In this document: in pieces, positions 1-6,329 of the stretch
Position numbering within the stretch: position 1 is the stretch's first letter
Layout of the letters: each line of letters begins with the position of its first letter
DNA from: JAAETI01 sp965368515
GTDB taxonomy: Bacteria > Actinomycetota > Acidimicrobiia > Spongiisociales > UBA5794
Reading direction: 5' to 3'
DNA length: 6,449 nt
Assembly (NCBI GenBank): GCA_965368515.1
Contig: CBDUNF010000200.1
Span: 1 to 6,449 of the forward strand
Notes under the pieces: generated by a model
Databases searched by the model: none
Seen by the model: the letters and a program-made list of their open reading frames with translations, nothing else
Told to the model about the DNA's origin: nothing
Translations under genes and position numbers: made by a program

Positions 1-62
1 GTCCCCGACCACGAGGTCCCCGACCACGAGGTCCCCGACCACGAAGTGCCCGACCACGAAGT
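1..62 (-). repeat. 15-bp tandem repeat encoding Gly-Thr-Ser-Trp-Ser, open at the window edge
   Basis: Four consecutive 15-bp units fill positions 1-60 (plus-strand form gtccccgaccacgag), and the array may continue outside the window. They lie in frame in the protease gene. The differences between units (ACT or ACC for Thr, GGG or GGC for Gly) are all synonymous, so the peptide GTSWS is unchanged in each copy. The sequence stops inside the array, which is where short-read assemblies often break, so the true copy number is unknown. Confidence 0.95.
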
Positions 63-1601
63 CCCGTTGAATTCCCCGCCATCCCAGGCCATGTAGTTGG
101 CGGCAAGCTTGGACAGATAGGCCGCATCCCAACTCATGCCGAAGATATCTTGCTCACCCTCGAGGGGGACACCGTCGACGGTGACGTGATGGGAGCCCCG
201 TGCTCCCTCCAAAGTGCCATCACCCGATGCTGAGGTGTGCTGCTGGGTGCGAACCCCCTCGAGGTCCTCCCACCCTTCGAACTCGTGCAGGAACATTTCG
301 AGGTCGATGAGGCCCGCCTGGGCGCAGTACTTGCTGTGTGTGGCGACACCTCGGCTCGTCTCCATCAGCGCCGCTTTGACCTGGTCGGGAGTGGCCTTGG
401 GGTAGCGGTCGAGGATCAGCGCCACGGCGCCTGACACGATCGCAGAAGCCTGCGAAGTCCCCGAACCGAGGAAGTAATCGTCACCGATGCGGGCTTCCGG
501 GTGCTCGACATCGGCAACCGAGCCGGGATTGCGCAGGCTGATAATCGATCGCCCTGGGCCCAGCACGTCAGCGAAGCGGGCCTCGGTGCCACAGTTGGAG
601 AATGGAGCAACGAAGTCGTCCTTGGGCTTCGACGTGGATGCGCTGTCGGATGCGCCAACGGCGATTACATACGGGTTGAACGCTGGATCCCTGAGGGCGC
701 TGGAATTGCCGTCGTTGCCCGTCGCAACGACAACCACGATCCCGGCCTTCCATGCCTGCTCCACGGCCATCGAAAGCGGGTCGAGCTGCGCCGACTGCAC
801 GGAGTCGGTGCCGTAAGCAAGGTTGATAACACGGACGTTCATGCCGTTGTCTGTGCGATGCTGGACGACCCAGTCGATGGCTGCGATTACCTGAGAGACG
901 TCAACTGCGCCCTCGTGGTTGGCGACCTTGACGTTGAGGATCCGCGAACCGGGGGCGATCCCGACGAAGCCTCCAATGGCGTCATAGCCGGCGATGAGGC
1001 CCGCGAGATGGGTTCCGTGGCCGTAGGAGTCCAGATAGCGGAGGTCATCGGACTGTGATTCGAACGACAGATCGATTCCGTTGATGACCTTGTTGGGTGC
1101 GCTCAGCGCAGGAACCGGAACGACACCGGAGTCGATCAGTGCGACATCTATGCCCACGCCGTAGTAGCCCTTTTCCCAGAACTTCTCGGCCTCGATTGTC
1201 TCGTCAATGATCTTGTGCGGAGCGCCCGCATAGTGGTCGAAGTACTTCGGCCACACGTCGCTGGCGTCCTCCCAGCCGTCCGCGAGGATGTCGAGCGACC
1301 CGTCTGTAACGACTGCGGCCACGGCTTCATTGGCGAGAAGTGCCTCGACGCGACTATCGGGCACGGATGCGGCGAACCCATTGATCAGATCAAGTTGCTT
1401 CTCTAGCGAGCCGCCGACCTCGCGCAGCAACGCGGCGGGGTCCGCGTCGGCCCCATCGGCAAGTGTCACTATCACTTGGACATCAGAGTCGGTCGCGGTG
1501 GCCGCAGTCGGTGCGACAAGACCAATGGCCAGGGCCATCGCAGTAAGGAGAATCAAGAGATTGCTAAGCCGGCTGGCGCCGCCGTGGATGGAGGAATTCA
1601 T
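1..1601 (-). CDS. Secreted subtilisin-like (S8) serine protease with C-terminal GTSWS repeats, 3'-truncated by the window edge
   Basis: Reading the minus strand from ATG 1601 gives 533 codons with no stop before the left edge, so the C-terminus is missing. Residues 1-36 look like a Sec signal peptide: an Arg near the N-terminus, a Leu/Ala-rich core and a likely cut after ATA. Residues about 41-110 (starting VQVIVTLADGAD) resemble an I9-type inhibitory propeptide. The S8 domain follows, with catalytic Asp157 in LIDSGV, His195 in YGHGTHLAG, oxyanion Asn296 in ATGNDGN and Ser383 in GSGTSQASA. GTSQA replaces the textbook GTSMA; I recall this variant from other actinobacterial subtilases. After about residue 425 comes a linker and then, from Gly513, tandem Gly-Thr-Ser-Trp-Ser units. 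The product should be an exported peptidase, substrate unknown. The Shine-Dalgarno sequence is weak. An in-frame ATG at 1628 would add nine residues, but I prefer 1601 because the signal peptide then starts normally. Confidence 0.93.
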   Translation of the reverse strand, partial: MNSSIHGGASRLSNLLILLTAMALAIGLVAPTAATATDSDVQVIVTLADGADADPAALLREVGGSLEKQLDLINGFAASVPDSRVEALLANEAVAAVVTDGSLDILADGWEDASDVWPKYFDHYAGAPHKIIDETIEAEKFWEKGYYGVGIDVALIDSGVVPVPALSAPNKVINGIDLSFESQSDDLRYLDSYGHGTHLAGLIAGYDAIGGFVGIAPGSRILNVKVANHEGAVDVSQVIAAIDWVVQHRTDNGMNVRVINLAYGTDSVQSAQLDPLSMAVEQAWKAGIVVVVATGNDGNSSALRDPAFNPYVIAVGASDSASTSKPKDDFVAPFSNCGTEARFADVLGPGRSIISLRNPGSVADVEHPEARIGDDYFLGSGTSQASAIVSGAVALILDRYPKATPDQVKAALMETSRGVATHSKYCAQAGLIDLEMFLHEFEGWEDLEGVRTQQHTSASGDGTLEGARGSHHVTVDGVPLEGEQDIFGMSWDAAYLSKLAANYMAWDGGEFNGTSWSGTSWSGTSWSGTSWSG

Positions 1602-1736
1602 GCTGCCCCGTCTTTCGATCGCTTCCATGCGACGTGGGAATCCATTCCAAGACCATCGGCAAAAGGGTCATCAAAACTTGGGAGCCATATACGCAACCCG
1701 CGATGTGGCTAGTCACCTGCGGGAGAATGCCGCGCG
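1602..1736. other. Intergenic gap between the DUF3566 gene and the protease gene
   Basis: This 135-nt gap probably contains the protease promoter and leader, but I cannot assign clear -35 and -10 boxes. A TATATG on the minus strand near 1690 lacks a convincing partner. A weak interrupted stem at about 1698-1722 (CCGC...GCGG outside, GTG/CAC inside) lies downstream of the DUF3566 stop. It has no U-tract and is too poor to call a terminator. Confidence 0.4.
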
Positions 1737-2210
1737 CTAGCTTCCGGAGGAAACGCGTTCGCGGGGCGGCTCTGCGGGAGCACCATTTCCGCGCTGAGCC
1801 GGGGTGGGACGCCACCCGAACGTCCGTCGCGGCTGTGGTTGCGGCTGTGGCTGGGCGACGTTGTAGGTCTCCTCGAGCACCGTGATCTCAACGCCACCCA
1901 CAAGATCGGAGATCAGGTTGTAGATGACGGCACCGAGAGTCATGAAGGCTGTCATCCCGATGACTCCCACGACGGCAAGCAGGACAACGATACGGAAGTA
2001 GAGCGGCCCATCGATGGTCAGCTCAATGGTCACGGCATCAAAGAGATCGACGACCTTCTCGGGGATTCCCTTTTGAAGGACAAGCGACCACATCACCCAG
2101 GTGCCGAGCACGAACACAAGGCCCATCACGGCGTTGAATACGAACGACGCCTTCAGCACCGTCCACGGATCGACTTTGCGAACTATCCGACGAACACGTC
2201 GAACTGCCAT
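1737..2210 (-). CDS. DUF3566 family two-helix membrane protein (Rv0007-like)
   Basis: The gene encodes 157 residues. A basic N-terminus (RRVRRIVRKVDPW) leads into a first membrane helix at about residues 21-45 and a second at about 70-100. The GAVIYNLISDLVGGVEITV segment at about 93-111 matches my memory of the DUF3566 (PF12089) signature, including its YNL...DLVGG core. The family is known from Actinobacteria, typically immediately downstream of gyrA as in mycobacterial Rv0007, and the same position is seen here. Its function is not established. The cytoplasmic tail is odd: a QPQPQPQP run at residues 120-127, then a Pro/Arg/Gly-rich low-complexity end. A strong AAGGAG seven bases before ATG 2210 supports the start. 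The 129-nt gap after gyrA, with hairpins and a candidate promoter, suggests it is not simply co-translated with gyrA. Confidence 0.92.
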   Translation of the reverse strand: MAVRRVRRIVRKVDPWTVLKASFVFNAVMGLVFVLGTWVMWSLVLQKGIPEKVVDLFDAVTIELTIDGPLYFRIVVLLAVVGVIGMTAFMTLGAVIYNLISDLVGGVEITVLEETYNVAQPQPQPQPRRTFGWRPTPAQRGNGAPAEPPRERVSSGS

Positions 2211-2217
2211 ATCACGG

Positions 2218-2223
2218 CTCCTT
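2218..2223 (-). promoter_or_regulatory. Shine-Dalgarno site of the DUF3566 gene
   Basis: AAGGAG on the minus strand lies seven bases before the ATG at 2210. It is a near-perfect match to the anti-Shine-Dalgarno sequence and fixes the start. Confidence 0.85.
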
Positions 2224-2234
2224 GGAATGAGACG

Positions 2235-2262
2235 AGTGTACCCCCGACTCAGAAGTATCCAA
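2235..2262 (-). promoter_or_regulatory. Candidate promoter for the DUF3566 gene
   Basis: On the minus strand, TTGGAT (2262-2257) and TACACT (2240-2235) are separated by 16 nt, resembling a housekeeping-sigma promoter. Transcription would begin near 2228, giving a very short leader just ahead of the Shine-Dalgarno sequence. A better -35 match, TTGACG at 2268-2263, is 22 nt from this -10, which is too far. The call rests on motif shape only. Confidence 0.35.
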
Positions 2263-2301
2263 CGTCAAACTACGCCACCGCAGTTCCTCAGCACACCTAG
2301 C

Positions 2302-2326
2302 GGGAGCTCGGCAAAGCCGAACTCCC
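2302..2326 (-). terminator. Hairpin downstream of gyrA, possible terminator or RNA 3'-end structure
   Basis: On the gyrA strand, GGGAGTTCGGC, a TTT loop and GCCGAGCTCCC form an 11-bp stem with one G-U wobble. On the plus strand the same position is a C-A mismatch, so the structure is better formed in the gyrA transcript. It begins 13 nt after the gyrA stop codon. No U-tract follows, so it may act as an actinobacterial-type terminator, an attenuator or a processing and stability element. Confidence 0.6.
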
Positions 2327-2328
2327 AA

Positions 2329-2353
2329 CGGACTCGGCCCTACGCCGAGTCCG
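2329..2353 (-). terminator. Perfect 10-bp hairpin with the gyrA stop codon in its loop
   Basis: On the minus strand, CGGACTCGGC, a five-base loop GTAGG and GCCGAGTCCG pair perfectly over 10 bp. The loop holds the gyrA stop TAG (2342-2340). Only two bases separate this stem from the 2326-2302 hairpin. Terminating ribosomes would cover it, so it can fold only after translation ends. Role unknown; transcription termination, 3'-end protection and attenuation are all possible. Confidence 0.55.
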
Positions 2354-4781
2354 CGTCATCATCGTCTCTGGGTACCAGAGCTGCGGCTGCGAGACGGGTA
2401 CCTTCCGCAAGGTTCATGACCTTGACGCCGGTTGAGGCCCGCTTCTGACGGCTGATCTCGCCCGCTCCCTGACGGATAACAATGCCGTCGGTTGAGGTCA
2501 CAAAGACCTGATCGTCCCGGTTGACGGCCATTGCCGCGACCAATTGGCCACGGACCCTGGTGAGCTTCATTGCCTTGACACCGATTCCTCCCCGCTTCTG
2601 CATGGGGAACTCGCTCATCGCAGTGCGCTTGCCATATCCGCCGGTAGTCAGGAAGAGGATCTCCTCGCCCTCGGTGACGGTGGCCGCGGAGACGACCTCG
2701 TCGCCCTCCCGCAGCTTGACGCCGCGAACACCACGAGTGTCCCGACCCATCGGGCGGGCGTCCGACTCAGAGAACCGGATCGCTTGCCCATCCCGCGTGA
2801 CCATTACCAGGTCGGTGTCGCCAGAGGTGGCCCTGACCGCAACGACTTCGTCGTCCTCGGCGAGATTGATGGCAACGAGCACCTGATTGCGCGAGTCGTA
2901 GTCGATGAACTTGGTCTTCTTGACCTGCCCCTTCTTGGTGAAAGCCACCAGGAAGCGATGTGTCTCGTAGTCTCGCGTATCGATGATCGCCTCGATCCTC
3001 TCGTCCGGCTCCATTGGCAGGACCGACTGAACGAGGGATCCCTTGGCCGTGCGTTCCTTGCGCGGAAGCTGATGGGCGCGGACTCGATACACCTTGCCCC
3101 GGTTCGTGAAGAACAGGAGGTACGCATGAGCGGAGGTGTGCAGCACATGGGTGATTACATCTTCCTCGCGGAGATCGGCACCCTTGACGCCACGTCCGCC
3201 TCTCCCCTGCCGACGATAGGTATCGGCGAGCACCGACTTCACATAGCCAGCCTCCGAGGCGGTCACCACGAGCTCTTCGTCGGCAATGAGGTCTTCGAGC
3301 GACATGTCGCCTTCATCAGCGATGATGCGGCTGCGTCGTCCGTCTCCGTACTTGTCCTGGATGGCGGTGAGCTCTTCGGTCAGGATGGACCGACGCAACT
3401 CCTCGGAATCGAGAATCGACTTGAGCTCAGCGATATACGCCATGAGGTCGTCGTATTCCTGGCGCAGCTTGTCCGTCTCGAGAGCCGTGAGACGGCGTAA
3501 CGGCATGTCGAGGATGTGATTGGCCTGGATCTCCGACAGCTTGAAGGAAGACATCAGTGAGCGCCGGGCGTTCTCGACGTCTTCCGAGTTACGGATGATC
3601 TTGACGACTTCATCGATGTTGTCGAGCGCAATCAGCAGCCCCTCGACAATGTGCGCCCGGGCCTCTGCCTTCTTGAGACGGAAGATGGAGCGGCGCTCGA
3701 TCACTTCGAGCTGGTGATCGATGTAGTAGCCCACCATCTCGGCGATGTTCAAAGTGCGGGGAACGCCATCGACCAGCGCAACTGCGTTGACGCCAAAGGT
3801 GTCCTCGAGCTGGGTGTGCTTGAACAGAAGGTTCAACACAACCTGCGGATTGGCGTCCCTCTTCAACTCGATGACCATACGGATGCCGTCTTTGTTGGTC
3901 TCGTTGCGCAAATCGGCGATGCCCTGGATGGTCTTGTCCTTGACCAGATCGGCAATCTTCGTCATGACCCTGTCGATTGACACCTGATAGGGAATCTCGC
4001 TGACGATGATCGCCATGCGGTTCCGCTTGTTCTCGACGATATCGGTGACGGCTCGCATCCGAACCGAGCCCCGCCCGGTGAGCAGCGCTTCACGGATTCC
4101 AGAGGTGCGCACGATGTATGCCCCGGTTGGAAAGTCGGGCGCTTTGACGTACTGCAGCAGATCCTCGGCGGTTGCCTCAGGAACGGTGATCATGTGCAGC
4201 GCGGCATCGATGACCTCGGTCAGGTTATGCGGTGGGATGTTGGTTGCCATACCGACGGCGATGCCGGTAGATCCGTTGACAAGGAGATTGGGATACCGCG
4301 AGGGCAGCACCGTTGGCTCCTGCCGCTCCCCCGAGTAGTTGTCTGCGAAGTCAACGGTTTCCTCGTCGATGCTCTCGAGCAGGTGCATGGCGATCGGAGC
4401 CATGCGAGTCTCGGTGTACCGCATCTGTGCCGGTGGATCGTCAACTGAGCCGAAGTTCCCCTGCGGCTGAACTAGCGGGTACCGCTGGGAGAAGTCCTGG
4501 CCCAACCGCACCAACGCGTCGTAGATGGCGTCGTTCGAGTGCGGGTGGAACCAACCCATGACGTCACCAACGACACGGGCGCACTTGCGGAACGGGGTCC
4601 CGGGGCGAATCCCCGAGTCGTACATCGAGTAGAGGATGCGACGATGAACCGGCTTGAGACCATCACGCACGTCCGGGAGGGCGCGCGAGACAATGACAGA
4701 CATGGCGTACTCGAGGAACGAGTTCTCCATCTCCCGCTCGATCTCGATCGGTCGTACTCTCTGTGTGTCTTCGCTAGTCAT
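2340..4781 (-). CDS. gyrA: DNA gyrase subunit A
   Basis: GyrA is the breakage-reunion and DNA-wrapping subunit of the cytoplasmic A2B2 gyrase, which introduces negative supercoils using ATP hydrolysed by GyrB. The 813-residue protein is complete. The N-terminal winged-helix domain includes the DVRDGLKPVHRRI motif (37-49) and catalytic Tyr122 in MRYTE. The tower and coiled-coil region runs to about residue 500. The C-terminal beta-pinwheel starts with the GyrA box QGRGGRG (525-531), which marks it as gyrase rather than topoisomerase IV, and the protein ends in an acidic DDDDADSA tail. ATG 4781 is preceded by AGGGAA. The gene starts 15 nt after the gyrB stop, so the two are very likely one operon. 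Oddities: the QRDR loop reads HPHSNDAIYD instead of HPHGDSAIYD, Trp77 precedes it, and Gln119 stands where Ala is usual. No intein interrupts the Tyr122 site. Confidence 0.99.
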   Translation of the reverse strand: MTSEDTQRVRPIEIEREMENSFLEYAMSVIVSRALPDVRDGLKPVHRRILYSMYDSGIRPGTPFRKCARVVGDVMGWFHPHSNDAIYDALVRLGQDFSQRYPLVQPQGNFGSVDDPPAQMRYTETRMAPIAMHLLESIDEETVDFADNYSGERQEPTVLPSRYPNLLVNGSTGIAVGMATNIPPHNLTEVIDAALHMITVPEATAEDLLQYVKAPDFPTGAYIVRTSGIREALLTGRGSVRMRAVTDIVENKRNRMAIIVSEIPYQVSIDRVMTKIADLVKDKTIQGIADLRNETNKDGIRMVIELKRDANPQVVLNLLFKHTQLEDTFGVNAVALVDGVPRTLNIAEMVGYYIDHQLEVIERRSIFRLKKAEARAHIVEGLLIALDNIDEVVKIIRNSEDVENARRSLMSSFKLSEIQANHILDMPLRRLTALETDKLRQEYDDLMAYIAELKSILDSEELRRSILTEELTAIQDKYGDGRRSRIIADEGDMSLEDLIADEELVVTASEAGYVKSVLADTYRRQGRGGRGVKGADLREEDVITHVLHTSAHAYLLFFTNRGKVYRVRAHQLPRKERTAKGSLVQSVLPMEPDERIEAIIDTRDYETHRFLVAFTKKGQVKKTKFIDYDSRNQVLVAINLAEDDEVVAVRATSGDTDLVMVTRDGQAIRFSESDARPMGRDTRGVRGVKLREGDEVVSAATVTEGEEILFLTTGGYGKRTAMSEFPMQKRGGIGVKAMKLTRVRGQLVAAMAVNRDDQVFVTSTDGIVIRQGAGEISRQKRASTGVKVMNLAEGTRLAAAALVPRDDDDADSA

Positions 4782-4787
4782 GTCGAT

Positions 4788-4793
4788 TTCCCT
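4788..4793 (-). promoter_or_regulatory. Shine-Dalgarno site of gyrA
   Basis: AGGGAA on the minus strand lies six bases before the ATG at 4781, within the 15-nt gyrB-gyrA gap. The short gap leaves no room for a separate promoter and supports gyrBA cotranscription. Confidence 0.75.
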
Positions 4794-4796
4794 GTT

Positions 4797-6329
4797 CTAA
4801 ATGTCGAGGAAGCGAACGTCTTTGGCGTTCTGCTGGATAAAGGTGCGTCGCGCCGACACGTCGGTTCCCATTAGCGTCGCAAAGACCTCTTCTGCGCGGA
4901 ACTGGTCGTCGAGCTGGACCTGCAGCAGTTGCCGCTTGGTCGGGTCCATCGTCGTATCCCACAGCTGGTCGGCGTTCATCTCGCCCAGACCCTTGAACCG
5001 TTGGATGTTGAGTTTGCGACCCTCGAGCTCGACCTTCACCTCTTCGAGGTGCTCGTCGTTGTAGACCCAACGCAGCTTGGTACCGGCCTTCACCGAAAAC
5101 AGCGGAGGCTGTGCGATGTATACGTAGCCGGCCTCGATGAGTTCCGGCATATGCCGGAAGAAGAACGTCAACAGCAGCGTACGGATGTGCGCCCCATCGA
5201 CATCTGCATCGGTCAGAATGACAACCTTGTGATAGCGGGCCTTTGTGATGTCCATCTCGTCACCGATGCCGGTACCAACACCTGTGATCAGCGACTGCAC
5301 CTCGGTGTTCTGCAGCACCCGGGTGAGCCGGTTCTTCTCGACGTTGATGATCTTGCCGCGGATGGGAAGGATGGCCTGGAAGTCGGAGTTGCGTGCTTGC
5401 TTGGCAGAGCCACCTGCCGAGTTACCCTCGACGATGAACAGTTCGCTGACCACCGGGTCACGCGACGAGCAATCCGCCAGCTTGCCCGGCAGACCCGACG
5501 ACTCGAGGAGGCTCTTGCGACGGGTGAGGTCGCGTGCCTGGCGTGCAGCCAATCGTGCCTTGGCGGCGGTTGATGCCTTGTCAATGATGCGTCTGGCGTC
5601 GCCGGGATGCCGGTCCAGCCACTCCGGGAACATCTGGTTGAGGGCCCGCTCGACGAACGAACGGATCTCGGTGTTGCCGAGCTTGGTCTTGGTTTGTCCC
5701 TCAAACTGCGGTTGCCTCACCTTGACGGAGATCACCGCGGTCAGGCCCTCCCGAACGTCCTCGCCGGTGAGGTTGTCGTCCTTCTCCTTGAAGAGGTTGC
5801 GTCCCCTGGCGAAGTCGTTGATAGCCCGGGTGAGCGCCTTGCGGAAGCCCTCCTCGTGGGTACCCCCCTCGTGGGTGTTGATGTTGTTGGCGAAGCTGAG
5901 AACAGTCTCGGTGTAGCCGCTTGTCCATTGCATGGCGACCTCGACCTCGGCCTCGGTCGTTACCGATTCGAAGTAGGCAACCTGCTTGTGGATGGGTTCG
6001 CGCTTCATATTGAGATGCTTGACGAAGTCGATGATCCCGCCGCTGTACTTGAAGTTGATCTCTTCGGGCTCGTCCCCACGGAGATCGTGGATCCGGAACT
6101 CAACTCCTTTGTTGAGGAAAGCCATCTCACGGACACGACTCTTGACCGTCTTGGAGTCGAACTCCGTGGTCTCCTCGAAGATATCCGGGTCGGCCCAGAA
6201 TTGGATCGTGGTCCCGTTGCGCTTCCCGGGTCGGCCCTTCTTGAGCTTGGCCGTAGGGGTGCCGTAGGAGAACGACTGTGTCCAGTGAAAGCCATCGCGG
6301 ACGACCTCTACGTCTACCTGAAGGCGCGT
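4797..6329 (-). CDS. gyrB: DNA gyrase subunit B, 5'-partial
   Basis: GyrB supplies ATP hydrolysis and the metal-binding TOPRIM domain of gyrase. From Thr at 6329 to the TAG at 4799-4797 there are 510 residues that read as GyrB. The second half of the ATPase module includes the transducer with NINTHEGGTHEEGF and the conserved QTK loop at 5696-5688. The TOPRIM domain has EGNSAGGSA (catalytic Glu codon 5429-5427) and TDADVDG with its three acidic residues at 5210-5196. The C-terminal QRFKGLGEMN motif lies near 5000-4975. The protein is the short type, without the extra C-terminal insertion of E. coli GyrB, and ends naturally in DVRFLDI. Roughly the first 130-150 residues, including the ATP-binding Asn/Asp motifs and GLHGVG, are absent. 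The frame stays open to 6449, but upstream of Thr it stops resembling GyrB. The Asn in EGNSAGG is unusual; Asp is the consensus. Confidence 0.98.
   Translation of the reverse strand, partial: TRLQVDVEVVRDGFHWTQSFSYGTPTAKLKKGRPGKRNGTTIQFWADPDIFEETTEFDSKTVKSRVREMAFLNKGVEFRIHDLRGDEPEEINFKYSGGIIDFVKHLNMKREPIHKQVAYFESVTTEAEVEVAMQWTSGYTETVLSFANNINTHEGGTHEEGFRKALTRAINDFARGRNLFKEKDDNLTGEDVREGLTAVISVKVRQPQFEGQTKTKLGNTEIRSFVERALNQMFPEWLDRHPGDARRIIDKASTAAKARLAARQARDLTRRKSLLESSGLPGKLADCSSRDPVVSELFIVEGNSAGGSAKQARNSDFQAILPIRGKIINVEKNRLTRVLQNTEVQSLITGVGTGIGDEMDITKARYHKVVILTDADVDGAHIRTLLLTFFFRHMPELIEAGYVYIAQPPLFSVKAGTKLRWVYNDEHLEEVKVELEGRKLNIQRFKGLGEMNADQLWDTTMDPTKRQLLQVQLDDQFRAEEVFATLMGTDVSARRTFIQQNAKDVRFLDI

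Noticed and set aside
1..62. CRISPR-like or iteron-like direct repeats
   Set aside because: The 15-bp units are contiguous with no spacers and are in frame with the protease, where they encode a regular pentapeptide.
501..1058. Plus-strand open frame of 185 codons
   Set aside because: It overlaps the protease catalytic domain on the opposite strand, whose Asp, His, Asn and Ser motifs are all in the minus-strand frame.
1698..1722. Hairpin terminator after the DUF3566 gene
   Set aside because: The pairing is interrupted (four outer and three inner pairs) and no U-tract follows.
2544..3500. Long plus-strand open frame (318 codons) inside gyrA, with an AGGAGG-like site before an ATG at about 3127
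   Set aside because: It lies antisense to a clear gyrA coding region in the mirror codon register, where G+C-rich codon bias keeps the opposite frame open. The product resembles no family I know, and the Shine-Dalgarno match is explained by gyrA codons.
4410..4430. Possible intein at the GyrA active-site Tyr, a known intein insertion point in mycobacteria
   Set aside because: MRYTE is continuous with normal GyrA sequence on both sides.
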